Shown here: positions 41,193 to 49,445 of the stretch, piece after piece
How positions within the stretch are numbered: position 1 is the first letter of the stretch
How the letters are laid out: each line of letters opens with the position of its first letter
Source: VRUE01 sp963730315
GTDB lineage: Bacteria > Actinomycetota > Thermoleophilia > Solirubrobacterales > 70-9
Assembly (NCBI GenBank): GCA_963730315.1
Contig: CAVSRD010000007.1
Coordinates: 124,001-188,000, forward strand
Direction of reading: 5' to 3'
DNA: 64,000 bases
The notes under the pieces: generated by a model
Database searches by the model: none
What the model was told of the DNA's origin: nothing
The model's input: the letters and a program-made list of their open reading frames with translations, nothing else
Made by a program: the position numbers and the translations under genes

Positions 41193-42002
41193 ATGGCTTC
41201 GGGCGGCGAACGACGAATGCTATTCGACACGCGGGGACGGCGCAAACACGTGATCCGCGTCGTCTACGCGATCCTCGCGATCCTCATGGGGGCGAGCCTC
41301 TTCCTCGTCGTCGGCCCGGTCAACATCGGCTCCCTGCTCGGCAACCAGAGCTCGAGCAGCAGCGCCGCCCAGGTGTTCGACGAACAGGCCGAACGGATCG
41401 AACGCAGGCTCGCCAAGAACCCGACCGACGAAGCGCTGCTGCTCGCCCTTACCCGCGCCCGGATCAACGGCGGCAACGCGCAGATCGAAGTCAAAGAAGG
41501 GACCGAAACGCAGACCGTGCCGGTAGCTGCCCGCGACGACTTCGAAGCCGGCCTGCAGGCCTGGAACCGCTACCTGAAGCAGGCCGGCGACGAACCGAAC
41601 CCCACGGTCGCCCAACTCGTTGGCACGAGCTTCATCCGGCTGGCGGAAAGCAGCTCCAGCCTGCGCGAAGCCGAAGCCTACGTCGCAACCGCCACCGCAG
41701 CGCAGAAGATCGCCGCCGAACAGCGGCCCAGCCTGGGCTCGCTCAGCACGCTGGCGATCTACCAGTACTTCAACGGCGAATTCGCCGCCGGCGACGAGAC
41801 GGCCAAGCGGGCGGCGGCGAAGTCCCCCTCCAAGGCGGAAGCCAAGACCGTCGAAAACCAGCTCGCCGAATACCGCAAACGCGGCAAGCAGCTCGCGAAG
41901 CAGGAGAAGCAGCTGGCCAAGGTCGAAAAGGAAACCAGCAAGGAAAGGCTGACGAACCCGTTCGGCGGCCTCGGGGGCAGCGCCGGCGCGGCGGGCGAAT
42001 AG
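41193..42002 (+). CDS. Membrane-anchored TPR-like protein, unknown
   Basis: 269 residues. After a basic opening (FDTRGRRKHVIRVV) there is one membrane helix (VVYAILAILMGASLFLVVG), then an external helical domain with a TPR-like look (VFDEQAERIERRLAKNPTDE, later YQYFNGEFAAGDETAKRAAA). A Lys/Gln/Glu coiled coil follows (QLAKQEKQLAKVEKETSKE), then a Gly-rich tail. Glutamate is mostly GAA. It begins 7 bp after tatC and could be a Tat-linked scaffold, but that is only positional. ATG 41193 is chosen; ATG 41217 is possible. Confidence 0.78.
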   Translation: MASGGERRMLFDTRGRRKHVIRVVYAILAILMGASLFLVVGPVNIGSLLGNQSSSSSAAQVFDEQAERIERRLAKNPTDEALLLALTRARINGGNAQIEVKEGTETQTVPVAARDDFEAGLQAWNRYLKQAGDEPNPTVAQLVGTSFIRLAESSSSLREAEAYVATATAAQKIAAEQRPSLGSLSTLAIYQYFNGEFAAGDETAKRAAAKSPSKAEAKTVENQLAEYRKRGKQLAKQEKQLAKVEKETSKERLTNPFGGLGGSAGAAGE

Positions 42003-42028
42003 GCGCTAGCCGATTGGCCGGTCGGCGC

Positions 42029-43147
42029 CTACTTCGTTTCGGCCGGGACCCGCACCCTCTCGATCCATTCGGGCGGAGGGGGTGGATCGTTGCTGTTCAG
42101 CCAGTTGTAGAACTCGTTGTTCTGGTCCCCCCGCTGGGTGTAGAAGTAGCTGCCCCTGACCCGCAGGGCGCTTCCGGGGGCCGCGGACTGGACCACGTCG
42201 CAGACGTCCCCGACCGTCTTTACGGGCGTTCCGTTGATCTTCTTGATCAGATCCCCGAAATGGATGTGCGCCTTGGTGACCGGCGATCCCGGGGTCACGG
42301 CCGTGACGAACAGCTGTTCGTCGAGGCCGGAGAATTCCAGCAGCTGATCCATTTCCCGCTGGCTGAACTTCCTGCTGTACTCCTGCACGTTGACGTACGA
42401 CACCGGTGCCAGAACCCAGCCGAGGTCCGCGGAGCTGTTCCCGGCACGGAGGTCCGGCAGCAGGTCCTGCACGTGGTCGATCGCGATCGCGTAGCTCTGG
42501 TTCTGGACTTCGCCGCTCGCCCCTCGGTAGCCGAGCGTGTTGATCCCGACCAGTTCGCCGTACTGGTTCACTAGCGGGCCGCCAGAGTTGCCGGGGTTGA
42601 TCGTCGCCTGGTGCTGGATCAGCGACGGGTATTCCGGAAGCGACGGATCGATCGACGTCGAGACGTCCACGGCGGAGACGTTGCCGGTTGTGGAGACGAG
42701 CGACTGTTCGCTCGCCGACGCGAGGTTTTCCGGATAGCCGAGGGCAGTGACCGGTTCGCCCGGCTTCACGGCGTCGCTTTCGGCGAGTGGCATCGCGGTG
42801 ACCTCTTCGGGCACGGAGCTGAGTTCGACGACCGCGAGGTCGTCGCAGGGGGCGGTGGCGATAACCCGGGCCGGAACTTCGCTGCCCCCGGCGACCTTCG
42901 CCTTCAGCGAGCTGACGCCGGTGATGACGTGGGCGTTGGTCAGCACGAAACCCTTTTCGGCGTCGAAGACGACTCCCGTCCCGATCACTTCCCCGGTCCC
43001 CTGCTTGCCCTGCAGGTGGACCACCGAGGGTTCTGACTGTTCGGTGATTTCCTGTGGGTCGAGCGCCTCCTTGCCGCCGCCGCACGCGGACAGCATCCCG
43101 GCGAGCGCGAAGAGCGCGAGCACGGCGATGAAGCGGACGAGTCCCAT
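42029..43147 (-). CDS. HtrA/DegP-like trypsin-fold serine protease, lipoprotein
   Basis: 372 residues. The signal FIAVLALFALAGMLSAC ends in the lipobox LSAC, so the mature protein is a lipoprotein. The protease domain has the triad His in FVLTNAHVITG, Asp in PCDDLAVVEL and Ser in TINPGNSGGPLVNQYG. A PDZ domain follows (about residues 270-345, with LFVTAVTPGSPVTKAHIHFG and DLIKKINGTPVKTVGDV). HtrA proteins degrade or refold damaged exported proteins. ATG 43147 is the only start that gives a proper signal peptide. It converges on the TPR-like gene. Confidence 0.92.
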   Translation of the reverse strand: MGLVRFIAVLALFALAGMLSACGGGKEALDPQEITEQSEPSVVHLQGKQGTGEVIGTGVVFDAEKGFVLTNAHVITGVSSLKAKVAGGSEVPARVIATAPCDDLAVVELSSVPEEVTAMPLAESDAVKPGEPVTALGYPENLASASEQSLVSTTGNVSAVDVSTSIDPSLPEYPSLIQHQATINPGNSGGPLVNQYGELVGINTLGYRGASGEVQNQSYAIAIDHVQDLLPDLRAGNSSADLGWVLAPVSYVNVQEYSRKFSQREMDQLLEFSGLDEQLFVTAVTPGSPVTKAHIHFGDLIKKINGTPVKTVGDVCDVVQSAAPGSALRVRGSYFYTQRGDQNNEFYNWLNSNDPPPPPEWIERVRVPAETK

Positions 43148-43683
43148 CAAGCCAGCCGCATCGTATTCACGGCGGCTAGCGCAGCACAAGCTCAGTATTA
43201 AGTAGGCAGTCTCAGCAGGGGAGCGGTTGGCTCGCCCAACCGTCGGTTAAGAGTTCCGTTGCCGCCGTCATGCCGCGTGTTGCCTCGTCCGCGAAACGGC
43301 GTGGTTTGCAGGCAAGTCACTGCATCGCCTCGATCCGCCGTGATGGCGGCTGATGGGGCGTCCTGCCTCGTTCGTTTGCAACGGGTTTGCGCTTACGGTG
43401 GCTGTTACGCCGGGGTCCTCGACGCGGTCAGGGCTGCAGAGGCTTCGCCCGGGACGAAACACGGGGCGAGCTGCCGCAACGATGGCGGTGGCCAGAGCAG
43501 AGGCCGAGGCGCGGCGGGGCCGACGCCTTCGCTGCGTCCGCATTGGACGAGCTATTGAAGTCATGGTGCGTGATGAATACGGCGACCATTGCGCCGCCAA
43601 CGCGATCGCCATGGCCGCGCTGACAAGACCTATCCGAAACCCCACCTAACCCAGCGCTTTCGTTCGACGGACGCGCGGACGCC
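43148..43683. other. Gene-free stretch upstream of the protease gene
   Basis: 536 bp without a supportable gene. The short open frames here lack homology, ribosome sites and consistent codon bias. The region contains one hairpin, CGGTTGG-CTCGC-CCAACCG (43224-43242), 77 bp upstream of the protease start on its promoter side. Fragments of a decayed gene are possible but not recognisable. Confidence 0.5.
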
Positions 43684-44454
43684 TCATATGCGCAGCGCGA
43701 TCCCAGCGATCGCCAGTGCCGGCACTGCGACGGAGAGTGCCCGCAGCGCACCGTCGAGCGGCGCCGACAGGCTTGCTGCGTCGAGGCGCCGGGCGGCGCC
43801 GTCGGCAAGCCGCTGCTCTCCGCTGACGACGACGGTGCGGCGTCGAAGCTCCCGTACGGGCGTCGATAGCCGGCGTTGAGCAGCGCTGAGCCAGAAGCAC
43901 GCGAGCGTCGCCGCGACTGCGGCGATTGCCTCCCGTGCCGAGGACAGGGCCAGAGCGTTCGACCACCAGCCGGTCAGCGCCGGGAAGGCGCCCCAGGCCG
44001 CGGCGAACCAGAAGTCGGTGTGGAAACGGCCGCCGAACAGCTCCAGGTTGTAGGCGGGGACTAGGAAGACCCCGATCGCGACCAGCGGCACCAGCGTCGC
44101 CGAAACGACGAAGACCCCGGCGACCCCGATTGCCAGGGCCCCACCGAGGCCGGACGCGGCCAGGATCAGCAGCGCTCGACGCGAGAGCAGCGTGCCGAGC
44201 GGGTGCCCGTGCAGCTCGTCGAGGGAGTGGGCGCCGATCCCAACCGCGAGGAAGAACGCGGCAATCGCGGCGCCGAGGCGGCCGGCGTGGAGCTGCGGAG
44301 CCGCAGCAGCGCCAATCGCCACATAGCTGACATGCCAGAGCGTGTAGGGCGGATGCAAGAGGGTGACGAAATCGCGCCAGCCGCCCGGGCGGAGCGCGTA
44401 GAAGGCGGGGCGCCGTTTGGCCTCAGCCGCCAACCGTGCCCCAGATGACGACAC
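43684..44454 (-). CDS. UbiA-like polytopic membrane protein
   Basis: 256 residues with about seven hydrophobic segments. The region LLHPPYTLWHVSYVAIGAA is followed by VGIGAHSLDELHGHPLG, where Asp and Glu stand as in the first Asp-rich motif of UbiA prenyltransferases. Then AYNLELFGGRFHTDFWFA offers a second polar patch. The exact NDxxDxxxD signature is not present, so prenyltransferase activity is uncertain. GTG 44454 overlaps the end of the upstream UbiE-like methyltransferase gene by 32 bp; TTG 44433 is an alternative. The pairing suggests a quinone or lipid modification pathway. Confidence 0.7.
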   Translation of the reverse strand: MSSSGARLAAEAKRRPAFYALRPGGWRDFVTLLHPPYTLWHVSYVAIGAAAAPQLHAGRLGAAIAAFFLAVGIGAHSLDELHGHPLGTLLSRRALLILAASGLGGALAIGVAGVFVVSATLVPLVAIGVFLVPAYNLELFGGRFHTDFWFAAAWGAFPALTGWWSNALALSSAREAIAAVAATLACFWLSAAQRRLSTPVRELRRRTVVVSGEQRLADGAARRLDAASLSAPLDGALRALSVAVPALAIAGIALRI

Positions 44455-45148
44455 CGCCGCCGAGGCTCATGCGCCGGACGGTGAGCCGTGCGACGCCAGC
44501 CTCCCGCCACATCTCAAGCTGGCGCCGCAGCGGATACCTCCGGTAGAAGTCCTCGATGCTCGGGCCGAGGAAGCGGCCCACCTCGTACCACTGCCGGGAG
44601 GCGAGCCGCCCCAGGGCCGGAAGCCCCAGCCGGGTGTAGAGCCGCCACAACCAGAAAGAGATGCCCGCCGGAACGCCGAACTCCAGGCAGGCCATCCGGC
44701 CGCCGGGTTTGACCACCCGCGCCAGCTCGCGCAGCGTGGCCGCCGGGTCGTCGACGTAGCGAAGCAGATAGGTGAAGGTCAAATGGTCGAACCCGGCGTC
44801 GGCGAATGGCAGCGCCTCCGCTTCGCCCTCGACCAGTTCGACCTGCGCGGCCAGCGCGGGGTCGGAGGCGAACTTGACCCGAGCCCGGCTCAGCATCGGG
44901 GCGCTTTGGTCCAGCCCGACAACATGGCAGCGGTAGCGCTCAACCAGCGCCCGGGCGATCAGGCCGGTCCCGGTGGCGACGTCCAGCACCCGATCTTGGG
45001 GTGAGGCGTCAAGCGCCGCTACCATTGCTCGCCGCCAGCGGGGGTCTTGAAGGAAGCTCAGCGCCGCGCCCAGCTCGTCGTAGCGATCCGGCAGCCCTTC
45101 GAACAGCTCGAACGCATGCTGCTTGCGCGGAGACCGGATCGAGGTCAC
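44423..45148 (-). CDS. UbiE-family SAM-dependent methyltransferase
   Basis: A 241-residue class I methyltransferase. It has LFEGLPDRYDELGAALSFLQ, the SAM loop RVLDVATGTGLIARALVE, VVGLDQSAPMLSRARVKF, LPFADAGFDHLTFTYLLRYV and VVKPGGRMACLEFGVP, which group it with UbiE/COQ5. It is a second UbiE-like enzyme besides menG, so it probably acts on another lipid or quinone. GTG 45148 is preferred; GTG 45190 in the same frame is possible. It is coupled to the UbiA-like gene by overlap. Confidence 0.85.
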   Translation of the reverse strand: MTSIRSPRKQHAFELFEGLPDRYDELGAALSFLQDPRWRRAMVAALDASPQDRVLDVATGTGLIARALVERYRCHVVGLDQSAPMLSRARVKFASDPALAAQVELVEGEAEALPFADAGFDHLTFTYLLRYVDDPAATLRELARVVKPGGRMACLEFGVPAGISFWLWRLYTRLGLPALGRLASRQWYEVGRFLGPSIEDFYRRYPLRRQLEMWREAGVARLTVRRMSLGGGVVIWGTVGG

Positions 45149-45475
45149 GGCTGCAAGCGTCTCAGATTGCGGAAGCCGGGCCGGGTGCACCTCCCTCGGG
45201 TCTAATGAGAGGGCCCGTCACGCGAAGGGAGACTGGCTAATGGCAAACACCGACCGAGTAATCGTTGGCTGCATGGAGTGGCGAGGAGGATCCGAATCGG
45301 GTTGTGCCGCTTCGACCCCGAAGCCGGGCAGCCACTCGACGCGGCCAGTGATTTTCTGGGCTGGCGTTCGCCGAGTCCGCCCCGATCACGCCTTCCTCGG
45401 TTCGACTACCGGCCTCCACCTGGCGAGAGGCGGACGAGCAGCCTGCGGCCCTCAGTCGCGCTCGAGAAGGTGCAG
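45149..45475. other. Gene-free stretch
   Basis: 327 bp between the methyltransferase start and the convergent end of the small protein gene. An ATG at 45240 with GAAGGGAGA upstream opens a frame whose first 15 residues look plausible, but the rest is low-complexity and has no homology. I see no supportable gene. Confidence 0.45.
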
Positions 45476-45727
45476 CTAAAAGGAGTCGAGGTCGACTCCG
45501 CCGCGCTGCATGGCGCCTTTCAGCTCCTCGTTCGAGAAAAAGGCCCTGGCGGCCTCGGGGTTCTGGAAATCGTGAGTGACGGCGACCAGGTTGTCGCTAT
45601 TGGTCGGCTTGAGCACCTGGGCGTCGATGACGCCGCCCTGGTCGCGCAGCTCGTCAACCGAGTCGTAGGCCCTGCGCCAGGCGTCGTAGTCGTCGACGCG
45701 ATGCAGGACGAGAGCCGTGGTAGCCAT
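45476..45727 (-). CDS. Small ferredoxin-like-fold protein (ABM/cyclase-like)
   Basis: 83 residues from ATG 45727, which has an ideal AAAGGAGGT site 5 nt upstream. The sequence MATTALVLHRVDDYDAWRRA, then VLKPTNSDNLVAVTHDFQNP and EAARAFFSNEELKGAMQRGG, follows the beta-alpha-beta-beta-alpha-beta plan of dimeric alpha-beta barrel proteins (antibiotic-biosynthesis-monooxygenase or cyclase-like). Catalytic residues cannot be named. It lies isolated in an accessory region. Function unknown. Confidence 0.8.
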   Translation of the reverse strand: MATTALVLHRVDDYDAWRRAYDSVDELRDQGGVIDAQVLKPTNSDNLVAVTHDFQNPEAARAFFSNEELKGAMQRGGVDLDSF

Positions 45728-45798
45728 GCGGGACCTCCTTTGTTGGTGATGGTGACTCTGCAAGCTCTTTGCTTCCGAAAGCGCAACAGCCGGTTTGC

Positions 45799-45999
45799 CT
45801 AGTCGTGGTTGCGGTAAAGGTGCGCGAAACGTGGGTTCGGCTCGCCCATCACGTCGCCGTTTATCCACAGCCGCCCACGATGCGATTTGCCCCAAGTCGT
45901 GCCTTCGTGGACACCGGTGACTACTCGACCGATGCGACCGATTCGGGCCTCGGCGACAAATGCCCTCAGACTCCGCTCATATGACCTGTTCTTGCTCAT
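45799..45999 (-). CDS. Possible 66-residue basic protein
   Basis: The frame from ATG 45999 gives a compact basic peptide (MSKNRSYERSLRAFVAEARI, then WGKSHRGRLWINGDVMGEPN) with balanced composition. There is no Shine-Dalgarno site. The same frame is continuous upstream with the displaced C-terminal part of the serine hydrolase pseudogene. It could therefore be an independent small gene or only read-on from the pseudogene. Confidence 0.3.
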   Translation of the reverse strand: MSKNRSYERSLRAFVAEARIGRIGRVVTGVHEGTTWGKSHRGRLWINGDVMGEPNPRFAHLYRNHD

Positions 46000-46099
46000 G
46001 GACCGCGACACTAACCCGGCTTTCTTCAGCCGGAGTAAACGCCTACGCAGACTTCCCTCACGTCTACCTATTTGCCCGGAAACTGGGGGAGAACAGCTG

Positions 46100-47147
46100 C
46101 GATTGTGCTTAAGCACAGTGGCAATCTTGTTGCTGCCCTTGGCCGCGGTATCGGCATGAGTCTCGTCCGCAATCAGCGTCATCGTGAATTTGTTGCCCCG
46201 GGCCGGGAAGTAGACGGAGTTGGAGGCAAAGCCATGATGTTCCCGGGGTGTCCGTATGCCTTGCCGATGTCGTACTTGAAGTAGCCCATGCCGAGCCCGT
46301 AGCCCTTACCGCCAGCTGCCCAGATGATTGGCCAGGAGTTCGTGTACGGCTCAGATACCGGCAGCCACTCTCCAACCCGCGAAGGGCACTTGGGGGCGCC
46401 ACCGCCAGTGCCTGAGCTCGATGCGATCCCGGCGCCGGCAAATCCGGCGTCGGACATTGACGCGCCCCTGCACCATAGGTAGAAGCCCGTCATGCTCGGG
46501 TCCCTCTTCGGGTCGCCGTAGAGATAGGTGTCGGGAAGCCCCAGCGGACGAAGGAACCGGCTGTCGAGCTCGGAGGCATAGGAGTTGCCGGTGACCTTTT
46601 CGATGATCAGCCCGAGAATGATGTAGTCGGTGTTCGAGTACTCCCAGCCCTTGCCGGGCGGATACGACGCCAGCTCGCCTCGCACGAGCCCCAATAGATC
46701 CTCGGGCGTCGAGTTCCAGTCGGGATCCCCGACGTTCTTCTGGACCTGCTTTGTGGCCGTGAACTCGGGGATGCCCGCCGTGTGCGAGAGCACCATCTCG
46801 ATCGTGATGTTGTTGGCGTTGGGCCAGTCGAGGACATCAGACCATCGCGGATCGGCGAGCGTGTCCTTGATGCTCAACTCGCCTTCCTGGTCGAGCTGAA
46901 GGATCGCCGTCGCAGTGAACGTCTTCGCCTGGCTGCCGATCATCGCTGTGCTCGACGCCGGCAGGTTGTGCCCGGGCGCAGAGCTGGCATACGTATCGAA
47001 CCCGTTCTTATCGCGTGCTCCGACGAGCAGGCCCGGGTAGGGCTGCGTCTGCTTGATCGGCCGGCCCTCTGAAAGATCTACACTCAGCGTGATGACGGTC
47101 GTCCGAACCGAGGTCTTCTTGGTCCTGTTCGGCGCGCTGGTCGTCAT
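46100..47147 (-). pseudogene. Beta-lactamase-like serine hydrolase, frameshifted
   Basis: The protein has the class C/D-Ala-carboxypeptidase motifs: SxxK in IGSQAKTFTATAILQL, the YxN equivalent in WEYSNTDYIILGLII and YGHPGNIM near the end. At about 46231-46235 the frame shifts. The open frame ends in unrelated residues and stops at 46179, while the other frame continues with the expected C-terminal strand sequence GFASNSVYFPARGNKFTMTL. One missing base after NIM explains it. The N-terminus also lacks a signal peptide or plausible start. The exact left boundary is approximate. A sequencing error is the alternative to true decay. Confidence 0.75.
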
Positions 47148-47307
47148 CGGCCTGGTCCTGTCCTTCCAGATCGCAGCCCTGTTGGGGGCCCTGTCGGTGA
47201 TCGCGTTGATGATCTGGGCTCGGCGGTCGACCCGGCCCTGCCCTCAATGCGGAGCCACGATCAGGGGCTCTGACCGAGTCTGCGAGCGCTGCGGATACGA
47301 GTCGTGA
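47092..47307 (+). CDS. Small membrane protein with C-terminal zinc ribbon
   Basis: 71 residues from ATG 47092. Two hydrophobic helices (VFLVLFGALVVIGLVLSFQI and LLGALSVIALMIWA) are followed by a CxxC...CxxC knuckle pair (CPQCGATIRG and CERCGYES). Zinc-ribbon membrane peptides of this plan are common in actinobacteria, and none has a known function. The 5' end overlaps the degraded N-terminus of the hydrolase on the other strand. Confidence 0.65.
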   Translation: MTVVRTEVFLVLFGALVVIGLVLSFQIAALLGALSVIALMIWARRSTRPCPQCGATIRGSDRVCERCGYES

Positions 47308-47323
47308 GGCAAGTCGCTTGACG

Positions 47324-48031
47324 ATGAGCAGCTTCAAGGGTGCCTGTGAGCAGGTTGCCGAGACCCTAAGGTCGGAGGTCCTCTCTGGCTCCAGCGAGCA
47401 GGCGATCAGGCGGGTAAGCGACCCGCACCGTCTCCGGGAGGTCGAGGCGGTCGCTCCCTGCGCCGAGCGATTCACCGACTACGAGCTCAACCCACCGTCA
47501 CACGGCAAGGCCGTCGGGCAGCCAGCGCCCATCGCGATCATCCCGTCGCTCGCGAAGCTGGTCGGAGAGACGAAGATCGGCCGTCTCGACAGCACCGGGA
47601 TCAGCGAGCTGCGCGGGACGATCGCCACCTCGTTGGCATGGGGCTATGTGGGGTTGGCGAGCGTTGCCGAGGTCAGCTGGCGCGGCGAGGCCATCAAGCC
47701 GCGAGTCGACCTCGATCCGGCCGAACTGTGGCAACTCTGGCTCTCGTACAGCTCCGGCGGGATCGATGGGCTGCGGACGCCTGGCGGTGTTGCCGAGCGG
47801 ACGCTGCAAGCCGCCCGGGCGAGGGCGATGGATCAGCTCACGGCGAGCTTGAAGGAGCTCGACCTGATGCCGCGACGGCTGAAGCGCCTGCGCGTGAAGC
47901 TGGTCGGCCAGAAGTATGTTGAGAACGGGATGCTCCTCCGACTTCTGCAGGGGGCAGCCGACAACAGGGAAGCGCCCGGATTCGCCCGCAACATGGTCGA
48001 ACGCAACTGGCCCTTCGCAGGCTCCGCCTGA
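47324..48031 (+). CDS. Unknown soluble protein
   Basis: A 235-residue protein from ATG 47324 (a TTG 6 bp earlier is possible). It has no membrane span or signal. Recognisable features are a compositionally normal N-terminal half (YELNPPSHGKAVGQPAPIAI) and a helical C-terminal part (QAARARAMDQLTASLKELDL). I do not recognise a family. It lies in the accessory region before tRNA-Lys, 16 bp after the zinc-ribbon gene. Confidence 0.5.
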   Translation: MSSFKGACEQVAETLRSEVLSGSSEQAIRRVSDPHRLREVEAVAPCAERFTDYELNPPSHGKAVGQPAPIAIIPSLAKLVGETKIGRLDSTGISELRGTIATSLAWGYVGLASVAEVSWRGEAIKPRVDLDPAELWQLWLSYSSGGIDGLRTPGGVAERTLQAARARAMDQLTASLKELDLMPRRLKRLRVKLVGQKYVENGMLLRLLQGAADNREAPGFARNMVERNWPFAGSA

Positions 48032-48119
48032 GTCGCCAACGCCTTGGCGCAAAGGAGTTAGAGGCCTCCAAGGCCCATGACAATCTTTAAGGGTTCGAGC
48101 GCCGTCGACGGTCGCGACG

Positions 48120-48359
48120 ATGTGGGCTCGTTGGGTGGTTCGCCGGAAGCTCAGCGATAACCAGGACGAGGTGGACATCGATGTGGTCGCGGCGTTGGTC
48201 GAGGAGGCGTCTCGCGCTCTCCGCCGCCATTCGACCATCAAGTCGTGCCACAGCAAGGCGAGTCGCCAGATCGAGCGGGCCGCCGGCCATGTCGCTGACC
48301 TTGTCGGTGAGGTCGAGGGAATTCTGGAGCAGCTGCAGACGGAGCTCAATAAGAGCTGA
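48120..48359 (+). CDS. Possible small helical protein
   Basis: A 79-residue frame from ATG 48120. After an odd MWARWVVRRKL opening it becomes a convincing amphipathic helical sequence (DIDVVAALVEEASRALRRHS, VADLVGEVEGILEQLQTEL). There is no clear ribosome site, and the true start may lie further in. Function unknown. Confidence 0.4.
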   Translation: MWARWVVRRKLSDNQDEVDIDVVAALVEEASRALRRHSTIKSCHSKASRQIERAAGHVADLVGEVEGILEQLQTELNKS

Positions 48360-48507
48360 CGGCCGGCGGGGCAGCTGGGTTAGGTTCCGCGCCAGGTCGA
48401 ATGCGTGAGGCCCGACAGCCCGCCGCGTGTTTGCATTTCGTTTGCAGATAAAGCCGCGGTTGCAGCTTTAATCATCAGCAACCTGCGGATTTGCAGGACG
48501 TTTCCGA

Positions 48508-48580
48508 TGGGCCGTGAAGGACTCGAACCTTCAACCTTGAGATTAAGAGTCTCCTGCTCTACCGGTTGAGCTAACGGCCC
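48508..48580 (-). tRNA. tRNA-Lys (anticodon CTT)
   Basis: A 73-nt cloverleaf on the minus strand: acceptor GGGCCGT/ACGGCCC, D arm GCTC...GAGC, anticodon loop CTCTTAA (anticodon CTT) on stem GGAGA/TCTCA with the outermost pair mismatched, T arm GAAGG-TTCGAGT-CCTTC and discriminator A. CCA is not encoded. Its 3' end faces the accessory genes at 45-48 kb. Confidence 0.94.
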
Positions 48581-48623
48581 GGGGCTGGGGAGTATAGGAA
48601 GGACGCGGCCGTGCGCCGGCCGT

Positions 48624-49400
48624 TCAGGAGCGCGGTCGGCAGGTCTTGTAGACGACGCCGCTGATCACCGTGCCGTCGGCGAAGGAGAAGCGGCCGCGCG
48701 TCTGCAGGATGTAGTCGGAGCAGCGGGCGGAGACGTAGCTGCGCCGGCTGCCCTGAGCGCGGAATCGACGGCCGATCTTTGTGTCGATGTGGGTGAGGGC
48801 GCCGTAGCCGCCGGCGATCGGGGGGACGGTCAGGCTGGCTCGGTAGCCGTAGACGCCGCGCCGCTTTTCGATCGGCACAACTACGACATAGGTTTCGACC
48901 GTCGGGTAGGTCGACCGGGTGTGGGCGACGACGGTCGGGTTGCCGCCTCGTTGCGGGCCGTTGAACAGGGTGAGCGGCGCGCGGATGTCGACCCGCCTCC
49001 GGCCGGGGAGCGCGATCGCAGCACCGACGTGGCCGCTGCCGACGATCGCGCCGCGACAGCGCTGCCGCGCCTGCTTCGTGGTGGCGCCTTCGATGCGGCT
49101 CGGCGCGCAGGTTGCGAGCCCCGCAGCGGTCAGCTTCCCGTCGCGGTCGAATTCGAGCTTTGCCTGCTGAAGCACCGGCGGCATCGAGCCGTCCGTGGTC
49201 TTGATGTCGCCGTGCCCCTCGAATTCGATCGGCGCGTAGCTCCGTTTCGGCAGCGCCCGCGGCGTGAACCCGCCGTCCGCGCGCAGGACGAGCGACCCTA
49301 CCCGCACCTTCGCCGCGCCGGCCGGCCCGGCGACCAGGGCGACGATCGCGGCGCCGGCGGCGAGGGCTGCGAGTGCAATTTGCAGGCGGCGGCGTCCCAT
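48624..49400 (-). CDS. Secreted protein, envelope paralogue family (copy 2)
   Basis: A 258-residue exported protein with signal peptide LQIALAALAAGAAIVALVAG and cleavage near AGAAK. It shares the family marks: VGSLVLRADGGFTPRALPKR, a FDRDGKL strand, GLATC, CRGAIVGSGHV, PLTLFNGPQRGGNPTVVAHT, RRSYVSARC and a final Cys (YKTCRPRS). It lies 45 bp downstream of copy 3 on the same strand, so the two may be cotranscribed. Function unknown; proximity to PadR, MMPL and mce genes suggests an envelope role. Confidence 0.82.
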   Translation of the reverse strand: MGRRRLQIALAALAAGAAIVALVAGPAGAAKVRVGSLVLRADGGFTPRALPKRSYAPIEFEGHGDIKTTDGSMPPVLQQAKLEFDRDGKLTAAGLATCAPSRIEGATTKQARQRCRGAIVGSGHVGAAIALPGRRRVDIRAPLTLFNGPQRGGNPTVVAHTRSTYPTVETYVVVVPIEKRRGVYGYRASLTVPPIAGGYGALTHIDTKIGRRFRAQGSRRSYVSARCSDYILQTRGRFSFADGTVISGVVYKTCRPRS

Positions 49401-49445
49401 CGCCCTACAGAGACCGGGCGCCCCGGCCGAGTAGCGGTTGTCTCC

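Noticed and set aside
43259..43649. Several 70-125-residue frames on both strands
   Set aside because: No homology, no ribosome-binding site, and mutually overlapping frames of Arg/Ala-rich composition.
45240..45479. A frame starting MANTDRVIVGCMEWRGG with a fair ribosome site
   Set aside because: Only the first 15 residues look natural; the rest is low-complexity and overlaps the convergent small gene.
48420..48507. Repeated TTTGCA words and short inverted repeats next to tRNA-Lys, considered as an attachment site
   Set aside because: No second copy of the tRNA 3' end and no integrase gene were found; the repeats are short and scattered.
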